From an uncultured Flavobacteriaceae bacterium (GTDB taxonomy: Bacteria; Bacteroidota; Bacteroidia; Flavobacteriales; Flavobacteriaceae): 64,000 nucleotides of DNA. The translations under genes were made by a program, and so were the position numbers. The notes under the pieces are model-generated. The model was not told the DNA's origin, did not search any database, and was given only the letters and a program-made list of their open reading frames with translations. The stretch lies in contig CAJQNZ010000003.1 in the NCBI GenBank assembly GCA_905479835.1, positions 1-64,000 of the forward strand, given 5' to 3'. This document shows, piece after piece, positions 48,129 through 56,278 of the stretch; positions within the stretch are counted from its first letter, which is position 1; each line of letters starts with the position of its first letter.

Positions 48129-50570
48129 CTAGTAATTATCCACATCCACGATAAACTTAATAGGACGAAAATCTTTTACCGCTTGAAACACGTTTTTAAT
48201 ACGCTGTATATTTTCTTTGGTCGCTTTCAGAGATTGTGTAGGAGGAATTTTAATCATCACTTGTTGAATATACTGGTTTCGAATTCTAGAAACCGAAGGT
48301 GTTGTAGGTCCCAATACATTCGTTTTAAAAACATTAACAAGTGCTTTACCGAGCCATAGCATCCCATGATTCACTTTATTAAAATCACGGTGTTTCAATA
48401 CAATTTTTACCATTCGATAATACGGAGGATAGTGGTATTGCCAGCGTTCTTGTAACTGTTCTTTGAACATCTCTTCATAAGAATGAGTCGATACTTGTTG
48501 TAAGATCTGATGATAAGGATTGAAGGTCTGAATGGCAACTTTACCTCTTTTCTTGGTTCTACCTGCACGACCAGAAACTTGAACCATCAATTGATAACTT
48601 CGTTCATGTGCACGGAAATCAGGAAAATTCAACATATGATCCGCATTTAAAACTCCGACGAGAGAAACATTGCTGAAATCCAGCCCTTTGGAAAGCATTT
48701 GAGTTCCTACAAGAATATCTATTTCTTGGGCTTGAAATTGCCCAATTATTTTTTGATATCCGTATTTTCCTCTTGTTGTATCAAAATCCATTCTTCCTAT
48801 AGTTGCATCTGGAAGTAGTTCTTTCAATTCTAGTTCTATTTGTTCAGTCCCAAAACCTTTGGTATTCAATTCTTGACTTCCACAAGCACCACAACTATAT
48901 TGCATCGCTTGATGATGTGAACAGTAATGACAACGCAATTCGTTTTTAAACTTGTGATAGGTTAAACTCACATCACAATTGGGACATTGAGGTGATATCC
49001 CACATGTTTTACATTCTACAATAGGTGAAAAACCTCTACGATTTTGAAATAATATTACTTGCTCTTTTTCTTCTAATGCTTCGGTAATCAAAGCTAATAA
49101 TCGATCCGAAAAATGACCGTTCATTCTTTTTTTACGATGCTTTTCTTTAATGTTTACCAATTCAATTTCTGGCAACAACACATTTCCATAACGTCTATCA
49201 AGTCGTATCAACCCATATTTATCTTCAATTGCATTCTGATAGGTCTCTATTGAAGGAGTTGCTGAACCCAATAATGTTTTTGCTTGATGCATCTTTGCCA
49301 ACACAATTGCTGCATCTCTCGCTTGATATCTTGGCGCTGGATCGAATTGCTTATAGGAAGTTTCATGTTCCTCATCTACGATGATCAATCCAAGATTGGA
49401 ATACGGTAAAAATAACGAAGAACGCGCTCCGATAATAATCTGAGCTTTGGAACTGAAATTCAATACATTATTCCACACTTCTACACGTTCATTCATAGAA
49501 TACTTTGAATGAAAAACCGCGACTTTTTCTCCAAAATAATTCTGCAATCTATCAATCAATTGTGTGGTCAATGCAATCTCAGGAAGCAAGTATAGTACTT
49601 GTTCTCCATTATCAAGAACCTCTTGAATTAATTTAACATACACCTCCGTTTTACCACTACTTGTAATTCCAAATAATAGCGAAGTATCTTTTTCTTCAAA
49701 TGTTTTTTTTATTTCTTCAAATGCCTTTTGCTGGTATTCATTCAATTTCTTAAAATCTGAAGTTTCGCCTTTGAAATTGACGCGATCCATTTGAATAAAA
49801 TAAAATTCTAGAATTTCTTTTTCGACCAATGCTTTAATAACTGCAGCAGAAGTCATAGATATTCCAATTAAATCGGTAACTTTAATCGGTTTTTTAGTAC
49901 TTATTTTTAATTGAAAATAAGAAAGAACTGCTTCGCGCTGTTTCTTGGCTCTTGACAATGATTCTAATAACTCCTCTAATTTATCTTCTGTATATATTGG
50001 ATTTATACGAACGTACTTTACCAACTTTGGTGTATACTGTTCATAAATCTGTTCTTTTAAAGTGATTGCTTCCTTCTCAATCATTGAATTCAATATCGGA
50101 AATACTGTTTTCTTTCCTATAATTTCAACCGTCTGATGAATCGTTAATTGAGAATGGTTCTGTAAAGCTTCAAAAATTAAAAATTGGTCGTTATCCAGTA
50201 AACTTTCGTCAGTAAATGACTCATTTTTAAGAATAATCGTTTCACTTTCAAGTAAAAATGCTGATGGTAATGCCGCTCGATATACATCTCCAAGTGTGCA
50301 CATATAGTAATCAGAAATCCATTTCCAGTGTTGCAATTGAATTTCGTTGACAATAGGAGTTTCATCCAATATCTGATGAATATCCTTTGCGTCATAACCT
50401 TTTGGAGGGTTTTTATGGATTTCAAAAACCAATCCTGTATAAATCTTACTTTTGCCAAATTCAACCGCAACACGCATCCCTTTTTTCAAGAACTGTGCTT
50501 CTGCTTCTGTTATTTGATAAGTAAATAACTTAGGAAGTGGAATCGGTAATATGACGTTTATAAAATAGAT
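48129..50570 (-). CDS. priA: Primosomal replication restart helicase
   Basis: Superfamily 2 helicase that restarts stalled forks. Walker A GITSSGKTEV, DEEHETSYKQ and GSATPSIET are present, with the zinc-binding Cys cluster (CKTCGISPQCPNC, CHYCSHH, CGACGS). The track starts at an internal TTG (50489, 786 aa). The same frame stays open upstream and encodes VILPIPLPKLFTYQITEAEA, the conserved start of the PriA DNA-binding domain. The codon where Met is expected is ATC (50568-50570; then YFINV), and no ATG, GTG or TTG lies between it and the upstream stop. I therefore place the start there (813 aa), with either ATC initiation or a base change or error possible. Confidence 0.85.
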   Translation of the reverse strand: MYFINVILPIPLPKLFTYQITEAEAQFLKKGMRVAVEFGKSKIYTGLVFEIHKNPPKGYDAKDIHQILDETPIVNEIQLQHWKWISDYYMCTLGDVYRAALPSAFLLESETIILKNESFTDESLLDNDQFLIFEALQNHSQLTIHQTVEIIGKKTVFPILNSMIEKEAITLKEQIYEQYTPKLVKYVRINPIYTEDKLEELLESLSRAKKQREAVLSYFQLKISTKKPIKVTDLIGISMTSAAVIKALVEKEILEFYFIQMDRVNFKGETSDFKKLNEYQQKAFEEIKKTFEEKDTSLLFGITSSGKTEVYVKLIQEVLDNGEQVLYLLPEIALTTQLIDRLQNYFGEKVAVFHSKYSMNERVEVWNNVLNFSSKAQIIIGARSSLFLPYSNLGLIIVDEEHETSYKQFDPAPRYQARDAAIVLAKMHQAKTLLGSATPSIETYQNAIEDKYGLIRLDRRYGNVLLPEIELVNIKEKHRKKRMNGHFSDRLLALITEALEEKEQVILFQNRRGFSPIVECKTCGISPQCPNCDVSLTYHKFKNELRCHYCSHHQAMQYSCGACGSQELNTKGFGTEQIELELKELLPDATIGRMDFDTTRGKYGYQKIIGQFQAQEIDILVGTQMLSKGLDFSNVSLVGVLNADHMLNFPDFRAHERSYQLMVQVSGRAGRTKKRGKVAIQTFNPYHQILQQVSTHSYEEMFKEQLQERWQYHYPPYYRMVKIVLKHRDFNKVNHGMLWLGKALVNVFKTNVLGPTTPSVSRIRNQYIQQVMIKIPPTQSLKATKENIQRIKNVFQAVKDFRPIKFIVDVDNY

Positions 50571-50576
50571 ACTGTC

Positions 50577-50981
50577 TTAATCTTGAAGTAATACTGTCTT
50601 TATCATGGCAAGAATTTCTTTCTCTTTCTGGTTTTTACCATAGAATGCATCAGCAATTGAAATACAGGTTCTCCATATCGTTCTATCAACTTTAGCCGAA
50701 AACAACTCTTGATTAGTTGTTTTAAACTCTTCAAAGTCTTTTACAAAATCAAGTGCGTGATCTTCAAATTTACTTGCGTATAAAAAATCAAAAACTATTT
50801 CAATTTGATAAGAAGCATCACCTCCAAATTCATCTGTAACATCATCTAATGATAACCAATGTGAACTTACAACTTTTTTCAAGGCTTCATATTCGTCTTT
50901 ACGCACAACGGCATCTGATGCGGCAACTGCGTAAAATAACTTCCCTAAATTTTGATAAAATTTATTTACTTGTATATCCAT
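50577..50981 (-). CDS. TerB-like helical protein
   Basis: The 134-residue all-helical protein (FYQNLGKLFYAVAASDAVVRKDEYEALKKVV) has the TerB/DjlA-like pattern of an acidic loop between helices, ADxxVxxxE-type. Family members bind metal or take part in tellurite resistance, but no other ter genes are near. It ends directly before priA, whose frame begins within 10 bases. Confidence 0.75.
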   Translation of the reverse strand: MDIQVNKFYQNLGKLFYAVAASDAVVRKDEYEALKKVVSSHWLSLDDVTDEFGGDASYQIEIVFDFLYASKFEDHALDFVKDFEEFKTTNQELFSAKVDRTIWRTCISIADAFYGKNQKEKEILAMIKTVLLQD

Positions 50982-51005
50982 AATTATTAGTTTTAAAAAT
51001 CATTC

Positions 51006-51013
51006 CAAATTTA
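51006..51013 (-). promoter_or_regulatory. Probable promoter of the TerB-like gene and priA (-7 element)
   Basis: Minus-strand TAAATTTG matches TAnnTTTG, 24 bases before the TerB-like ATG. Confidence 0.5.
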
Positions 51014-51115
51014 CACTTTTTTAAATTTTAACCTTCTTTATTAATCAAATAAAAAATCTGATCGTCTTATTAAAAAATAACAATGCTTTTTGAAGGTATT
51101 CAATGTGTGACTGCT

Positions 51116-51189
51116 GATGAGTGTTACACTCTGAGCAGTGGTCACTGATCGGTGGTCTCTGAGCGGAGTCGAAGAATTTCAAGAGACCT
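51116..51189. repeat. GC-richer intergenic repeat with three 14-base units
   Basis: Imperfect units TGAGCAGTGGTCAC, TGATCGGTGGTCTC and TGAGCGGAGTCGAA lie in a row (51132-51173). They are followed by a short inverted partner, so GGTCTCT ... AGAGACC forms a hairpin. The GAGCGNAGTCGA core resembles the palindromic repeat at 63140, suggesting one repeat family. The rest of this 409-base gap is AT-rich with no gene seen. Confidence 0.7.
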
Positions 51190-51318
51190 CGAATTGTGAT
51201 ATTTTACTTATTTAAAAAAAAATAAACCTCTGTAGATCAATTATTTAAAAATTTATTGTGCTTTTTTTTACTCTAAAATACTATTGTTAATTCGCATATA
51301 CAATCTGTTATTTATTTT

Positions 51319-51335
51319 TTGGCACGCTGTTTGTA
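51319..51335 (+). promoter_or_regulatory. Sigma-54-type promoter (-24/-12)
   Basis: TTGGCACGCTGTTTGTA matches the sigma-54 consensus (TGGCACG, N4, TTGCW) at nearly all positions, with T instead of C in the -12 GC. Correct GG to TG spacing is kept. The predicted start near 51346 gives a 45-base leader before the ATG at 51391. No TAnnTTTG element is found there, so control by RpoN and an activator is likely. Confidence 0.72.
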
Positions 51336-51390
51336 ATTAGTAAATCGTATAACTAACCATTATTGTATTAACTTTTAAAAACCACACATT

Positions 51391-52563
51391 ATGAAAAACA
51401 AAATAATCTTAATTGTCGCAATTGTACTTTCAGCAATTTCATTGCAAAATTCAAAAACGTATGCAAACAATTTATCAGCAACAATTTACAACTCGAATGA
51501 CAACTCAATGACATTTGTAGAAAATGGGATTACGTTTTCTATTTTTAAAAATGGAGAATTTGATTTTTTTATCAATGAACTAGGGAATGGTATTGGTGTA
51601 AGTTATGAAAGTCCTGGAGTAAGTATAAGTTATAATTCAGGTTTTGATTATGATCCGTATATACAATATGATACGTATGGAGCCGTAATCCAAATAGAAA
51701 ACACACCTATTTATTATGACAATTTTGGACGTATCAATCGTGCAGGAACTATCAATATTCACTACAACTCAGGAAGATTGAATAGAATAGGAAACTTAAA
51801 TATATTCTACAATAACTATGGTCGCTATTCTCATTGTAATGGTTACATAAACAATTTTAATAGAACTTACGTGTATCATCCTTACCATAACTGGTTTATA
51901 AGACCATATATAGGATTCAATATTGTACGATTTAATTCATATAGACATAACTATAGTCCTTATAGACATACTTATTACAGAGACCATAGATATGCATATA
52001 GACACAGTAATGATAGATTTGATATTCGTCAGAGAAAAAGAAACACTTACAAAACACATTCTTCAAAAAGAAGAAATCAAGTACATAATGATTACAGAAG
52101 AACTGCTTCTAATAATTCTAAAGGTGTAAAAAGAGGAAATACTAGAAGAATTGCTGAAAGAAATGACAATACTACTAGAAGAAATAATAGTACTGTAAGA
52201 AGAACTCAGGGTAGCAAACAAGGTCGAGTAAGAACATCTGGAAATACAACTCCAAGATTTAAAAATAATAGTAGTATTTCAACAAGAAGTTCAGAAAGAA
52301 GGAATACAACTTCTCCAAGACAACGCTCAACACAGACGCGTCAAGGGACTAGTACAAGACAAAAATCATCTGAAATTGCTCGAAGAACTCAAAGACCGGC
52401 TCAGACAAGACAAAAATCGTCGAGAACTGTTCAGAGAAGTAAACCGACACAGACTCGTCAAAGACAATCAACAACAAGAAAGTCTCCAAGCAGAAGTTCT
52501 TCATCACAACGCAGTGCTTCTAGATCAAAGTCAAGAAGTTCAAGAGGAACAGCAAGAAGATAA
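51391..52563 (+). CDS. Secreted Tyr/Asn-rich protein with a long Arg/Ser/Thr/Gln tail
   Basis: A 390-residue exported protein with a Sec signal (IILIVAIVLSAISLQ). Residues about 30-150 form a beta-rich, Tyr/Asn/Gly-rich part with repeated INIHYNSGRLNR/LNIFYNNYGR units. Residues about 150-205 are rich in Tyr, His and Arg. The last 180 residues are low complexity, made almost only of Arg, Ser, Thr, Gln and Asn, with an extremely high positive charge. I know no function. A sigma-54-like promoter upstream and a terminator downstream make it a single regulated unit. The tail could bind LPS, nucleic acid or acidic polysaccharide. Confidence 0.75.
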   Translation: MKNKIILIVAIVLSAISLQNSKTYANNLSATIYNSNDNSMTFVENGITFSIFKNGEFDFFINELGNGIGVSYESPGVSISYNSGFDYDPYIQYDTYGAVIQIENTPIYYDNFGRINRAGTINIHYNSGRLNRIGNLNIFYNNYGRYSHCNGYINNFNRTYVYHPYHNWFIRPYIGFNIVRFNSYRHNYSPYRHTYYRDHRYAYRHSNDRFDIRQRKRNTYKTHSSKRRNQVHNDYRRTASNNSKGVKRGNTRRIAERNDNTTRRNNSTVRRTQGSKQGRVRTSGNTTPRFKNNSSISTRSSERRNTTSPRQRSTQTRQGTSTRQKSSEIARRTQRPAQTRQKSSRTVQRSKPTQTRQRQSTTRKSPSRSSSSQRSASRSKSRSSRGTARR

Positions 52564-52585
52564 AATAAACCCCAATCTATATATA

Positions 52586-52622
52586 AAAACCCTTTATAAT
52601 TTTATTATGAAGGGTTTTCGCT
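52586..52622 (+). terminator. Terminator after the Arg-rich secreted protein gene
   Basis: AAAACCCTT (52586-52594) pairs with AAGGGTTTT (52610-52618), with an inner ATAA/TTAT extension across a T/G bulge pair. Its right arm lies inside the 3' end of the convergent methyltransferase gene, so it may serve both strands. Confidence 0.75.
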
Positions 52623-53822
52623 TTCTTTTCTGTTTTCCTTATCAATACCTTCTTCTCCTTCTTTTTTAGGCCTTACTTTTCGAGTACCTTCATACATATC
52701 ATAGCGTACAAAACGACAATCCAAATCTCCATTTTTAAGTGGTATTCTCTTTGAAGTACGAAGACCAACATACTTCAACGCTTCTAAATCAGAAGTAATA
52801 AACCATACTCGTGAATCTGGATAACCATTTTTTAAGGTATCCCCTATTTTCTTATAAAATTCTTCCGTGTCAATATTCAGTCGCTCTCCATATGGAGGAT
52901 TGAATAAAATTGTTGTCGATCCAAATACTTCTTTTACTGAATTGAAAAAGTTCACATGATGCACACCTATAAAGTCTGAAAGATTGGCACTTTCAACATT
53001 TTCATTGGCTTTTCTTACTGCAGATGGAGCTTTGTCAAATCCCATTATTTTATGACTAGGACTTACAATTTTTTTCAATAATGAATCTTGTATGATGTAA
53101 TATAAATCTTCATCGTAATCATCCCATTTTTCAAACCCAAATTCTGGTCTATTAATATTAGCAGGAATTCTACAAGCAATCATCGTAGCTTCAATCAATA
53201 TGGTTCCAGAACCACACATAGGATCTATAAAATTACTTGATCCATTGTATCCTGATAATAAAACAAGTCCAGCAGCAAGCACTTCGTTGATTGGTGCAAT
53301 ATTGGTTGAAGTTCTATAGCCTCTTTTATGCAAAGAATCTCCAGATGAATCCAATGAAACCGTACAAATATCTTTCTGAATATGTATATGAATTTTAAGG
53401 TCTGGATGTTTTATATCTACATTAGGTCGTTTACTATATTTATGTCTAAAATAATCTGCAATTGCATCTTTGGACTTTAAAGAAATAAAATGCGAATTGG
53501 TTGTGAAAAATTTAGAATTCACAACAGAACCTATTGAAAATGTACTATCAACATTCATATAATCTTCCCAACGGATTTTCTGAAGCCCTTCATATAGGTC
53601 GTCTTCATCGTATACTCTGAAAGATTTAATCGGTTTCAATATTCGAATTGCTGTTCTTAAAGCAATATTAACCTTATACATAAAGCCTTTGTCACCAGAA
53701 AAAGAAACGCTTCTAACACCTTTCTTAACATCTTGTGCTCCAAGATTTTTTAATTCAGTTTCCAATACTTCTTCCAATCCAAACATGGTTGTGGCAACCA
53801 TCTTAAAGTTTTCGTTCATCAT
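52605..53822 (-). CDS. THUMP-domain class I rRNA methyltransferase (RlmL N-terminal-like)
   Basis: The 405-residue protein has an N-terminal ferredoxin-like and THUMP RNA-binding part (MVATTMFGLEEVLETELKNLG), then a Rossmann methyltransferase with DPMCGSGTILIEA and the catalytic NPPYGER motif near residue 315. This matches the N2-guanine 23S rRNA methyltransferase half of RlmL. A charged tail (KKEGEEGIDKENRKES) follows. It starts with two Met codons, so the start is uncertain by 3 bases. Confidence 0.92.
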   Translation of the reverse strand: MMNENFKMVATTMFGLEEVLETELKNLGAQDVKKGVRSVSFSGDKGFMYKVNIALRTAIRILKPIKSFRVYDEDDLYEGLQKIRWEDYMNVDSTFSIGSVVNSKFFTTNSHFISLKSKDAIADYFRHKYSKRPNVDIKHPDLKIHIHIQKDICTVSLDSSGDSLHKRGYRTSTNIAPINEVLAAGLVLLSGYNGSSNFIDPMCGSGTILIEATMIACRIPANINRPEFGFEKWDDYDEDLYYIIQDSLLKKIVSPSHKIMGFDKAPSAVRKANENVESANLSDFIGVHHVNFFNSVKEVFGSTTILFNPPYGERLNIDTEEFYKKIGDTLKNGYPDSRVWFITSDLEALKYVGLRTSKRIPLKNGDLDCRFVRYDMYEGTRKVRPKKEGEEGIDKENRKESENPS

Positions 53823-53835
53823 CTGTAATTTGTTG

Positions 53836-53843
53836 CAAAGGTA
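53836..53843 (-). promoter_or_regulatory. Probable promoter of the THUMP methyltransferase gene (-7 element)
   Basis: Minus-strand TACCTTTG matches TAnnTTTG, 13 bases before the ATG, implying a very short leader. Confidence 0.5.
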
Positions 53844-53856
53844 GTGGAAAAAGATG

Positions 53857-53864
53857 TACTTTTG
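53857..53864 (+). promoter_or_regulatory. Probable promoter of the 53882 methyltransferase gene
   Basis: TACTTTTG matches TAnnTTTG and a TTG at 53833-53835 is 21 bases upstream, near the -33 spacing. The two divergent promoters share only about 30 bases. Confidence 0.55.
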
Positions 53865-53881
53865 TTCTTGAAATAATAATT

Positions 53882-54616
53882 ATGAACACCTCAACGGATT
53901 GGTTTGCATCGTGGTTTGACACGAAATTCTACCATATTTTATATAAACACAGAGATCATAAAGAAGCACAGCTTTTTATGACCAATCTTGTTTCGTTTTT
54001 ACATCTTAAAAAAGGGAATAAAGTTTTGGATCTTGCATGTGGTAAAGGTCGTCATTCTCTTTTTTTAAATTCATTAGGTCTTGATGTTATTGGTGCTGAT
54101 TTATCAAAAAACAGTATTGATTATGCCAATCAATATAAAAATGATACGTTGGAATTCGTTCAGCATGATATGAGAGTTCCTATGAAAAAAAAATACGATG
54201 CAATTTTTAATTTATTTACAAGTTTTGGCTATTTTGAAAATGACGAAGAAGATATTCAAGTTTTAGAAAATATTAAAAACGGGTTAAAAGATGAAAATAG
54301 TGTGGCTGTCATTGATTTTTTAAATGTTGAATATGCAGTAAAAAATCTAGTAAAGAAAGAAACTATTGTAAAGGAACAGGCAACATTCAATATTGAAAAA
54401 TCTCTTTCAAAAGGTTATATTGTTAAAGAAATTGAAGTGGTTGTAGATCAGGAAAGTACTACATATTTTGAAAGGATAAAATATCTAGACCTGCCAAAAA
54501 TGGAATCTTACTTAGACAAAGTTGGATTAAAATTGAAGTATATTTTTGGAGATTATGACTTGAACGAATTTGACTTAAAAAATTCACCTAGATTAATTTT
54601 AATTGTTTCAAAATGA
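53882..54616 (+). CDS. Class I SAM-dependent methyltransferase
   Basis: The 244-residue protein has motif I VLDLACGKGRHS near residue 46, acidic loop VIGADLS, and FNLFTSFGYF after strand 4. The N-terminal WFDTKFYHILYKHRD pattern is common to a group of small flavobacterial methyltransferases of unknown substrate. It overlaps the ZIP gene by 4 bases. Confidence 0.88.
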   Translation: MNTSTDWFASWFDTKFYHILYKHRDHKEAQLFMTNLVSFLHLKKGNKVLDLACGKGRHSLFLNSLGLDVIGADLSKNSIDYANQYKNDTLEFVQHDMRVPMKKKYDAIFNLFTSFGYFENDEEDIQVLENIKNGLKDENSVAVIDFLNVEYAVKNLVKKETIVKEQATFNIEKSLSKGYIVKEIEVVVDQESTTYFERIKYLDLPKMESYLDKVGLKLKYIFGDYDLNEFDLKNSPRLILIVSK

Positions 54617-55278
54617 ATTTATTAGTGTTGTTTTTATCAGTAATTTTTGGAGTTGGGATTGTATATCTCTTGAAGCCTAAACCAAGATTTACACAAGTAC
54701 TACTTTCTTTTAGTGGTGCTTATTTACTAGCCATTACAATTACTCATTTATTACCTGAGGTATTTTATTCAGGAAATAAAAATATGGGTATTTTCATTAT
54801 TTTGGGACTATTGATTCAATTGATTATGGATTATTTTTCAAAAGGTGCAGAACATGGACACATTCATCATCATGGAACTAATTTTCCTGTTATTTTATTT
54901 GTGAGCTTGTTTTTACATGCATTTATGGAAGGAATTCCATTGGCCAATGATGAGCATCAAGAATTGCTATGGGCGATTGTAGTTCACAAAATTCCTATTA
55001 CCATTGTCCTTGGAAGTTTTTTGGTACACTCTAAAGCGTCCTTTGTTAAATGTATTTCCTTGTTGTTTTTATTTGCATTAATGTCACCCTTAGGAAGTGT
55101 TATAGGAGCAAATACAGATTTCATCATCAATTATCAAACTGAAATTACAGCCATCATTATTGGAATATTTTTACATATTTCTACAATTATCATTTTTGAA
55201 AGTAGTGAAAATCACAAATTTAATATCGCAAAGTTTGTTGCTATTGTTTTGGGATTTGGAGTAGCGATGATTTTTTAA
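54613..55278 (+). CDS. ZIP-family metal transporter
   Basis: The 221-residue membrane protein has about seven helices. A His-rich cytosolic loop (HGHIHHHG near residue 78) and the helix-4 and helix-5 metal site motifs (LHAFMEGIPLA and VVHKIPITI) are those of ZIP zinc or iron importers. Its stop codon overlaps the stop of a recQ-derived fragment on the other strand. Confidence 0.9.
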   Translation: MNLLVLFLSVIFGVGIVYLLKPKPRFTQVLLSFSGAYLLAITITHLLPEVFYSGNKNMGIFIILGLLIQLIMDYFSKGAEHGHIHHHGTNFPVILFVSLFLHAFMEGIPLANDEHQELLWAIVVHKIPITIVLGSFLVHSKASFVKCISLLFLFALMSPLGSVIGANTDFIINYQTEITAIIIGIFLHISTIIIFESSENHKFNIAKFVAIVLGFGVAMIF

Positions 55279-55340
55279 TTTGCAACATCACTGATGAACT
55301 GGATACGCATCAATCTTTATTCATTATCAACAACGTCTAT
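55275..55340 (-). pseudogene. Duplicated recQ 3'-end fragment
   Basis: The minus strand encodes RLMRIQFISDVAN plus stop, matching the RecQ C-terminus RLMRIKFISDVAN encoded at 56279-56319. The nucleotide match runs about 45 bases with one mismatch, then decays. It carries no start or upstream coding part, so it is a relic. Confidence 0.85.
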
Positions 55341-55443
55341 TTAGTTGGCTTTGGATTGGTATTGATGATATAGATTTACTTACAACTTATTTATTATATA
55401 ATAAATACCAAATATTTGGTTTTTATTATATTTAAAAATAACC

Positions 55444-55451
55444 TATATTTG
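55444..55451 (+). promoter_or_regulatory. Probable promoter of the PEGA-like gene (-7 element)
   Basis: TATATTTG matches TAnnTTTG, 32 bases before the ATG. A TTTG lies at 55415-55418, 25 bases upstream. Confidence 0.5.
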
Positions 55452-55483
55452 ATTTATTATAAAATTTTAACCAAAAAAAAATT

Positions 55484-56182
55484 ATGAAATCTTTATCACT
55501 ATTATTAACTTTATTTATTACAATTAGCTTATCTGCCAATAACTTAACTTTTGAATCTGAAGAAAATATTCTCCTTGTTGGAAAAAAACGAATTGATTTT
55601 GGTTGCTCAGTTACTGATGCTGACATTTTTGTAAATGGAAAATTACTTGGAAAAGGTAATATGGAAATAACCGTTCCATCAAAAGGATGCCTTACTGTTG
55701 TTGTTCAGAAAGTTGGGTATTTAACTGAAAGAATAGAATTCTGTAATAAAAAAGGAATGCCAAATCCTCCAAAATCATTTTATGTTGAAATGCGTAGAGA
55801 TGATTCATATGATGCTTCGATTCAGACTGATATTGCCAACGTAGACATAGAATTAAAAACTACAATGGAAAAAGACAAAGCATGGAAATTGATCAACCAA
55901 ATTGTATTATCATATATTGATGTTATTGAAATGACTGATAAAGAAACGGGGTATTTAAGAACATCGTGGTCTTTAAAATCTTTTTTACAAAATACTATTA
56001 GAACAAGAATCATCATTAAAGAGTCTTCAAGTGAACCATTAGTTTTTAAAGTAAAACTTGTAAGTGAAGCATCTTCAATGGCTATGACAAGTGTTAAAAG
56101 TGATGAATTATATAAAGAATGGGATCGTGTATTAAGAAGTTATTCTAATGTGATTTCTGAATTTCAGGCTAGAATGAAATAA
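55484..56182 (+). CDS. Secreted PEGA-like protein of unknown function
   Basis: The 232-residue product has a signal peptide (LLLTLFITISLSANN). Residues about 38-100 resemble a PEGA domain (DIFVNGKLLGKGNMEITVPSKG), a surface beta-sandwich. A second part (about 125-230, with KAWKLINQIVLSYIDVIEMTDKETGYLRTSW) looks like the BamC/NlpB-type fold, though this is a weaker impression. It sits between the recQ relic and intact recQ, so it was probably inserted there. Confidence 0.68.
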   Translation: MKSLSLLLTLFITISLSANNLTFESEENILLVGKKRIDFGCSVTDADIFVNGKLLGKGNMEITVPSKGCLTVVVQKVGYLTERIEFCNKKGMPNPPKSFYVEMRRDDSYDASIQTDIANVDIELKTTMEKDKAWKLINQIVLSYIDVIEMTDKETGYLRTSWSLKSFLQNTIRTRIIIKESSSEPLVFKVKLVSEASSMAMTSVKSDELYKEWDRVLRSYSNVISEFQARMK

Positions 56183-56199
56183 TATTAATTTTTTTATTG

Positions 56200-56237
56200 C
56201 AAAAAAACCAGAGAATTCAAATTCTCTGGTTTTTTTA
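56200..56237. terminator. Bidirectional terminator between the PEGA-like gene and recQ
   Basis: Stem ACCAGAGAAT / ATTCTCTGGT (56207-56216 with 56221-56230) and a 4-base loop are flanked by A7 on one side and T7 on the other. It can end transcription from both convergent genes. Confidence 0.9.
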
Positions 56238-56278
56238 ATTAATTGAAAAATGTCAATTTATTTGAGGATGTCTCATTT

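Noticed and set aside
51923-52669. Alternative-frame ORFs in and after the Arg-rich secreted protein gene
   Set aside because: They overlap the low-complexity tail in other frames; repetitive codons produce long open frames by composition.
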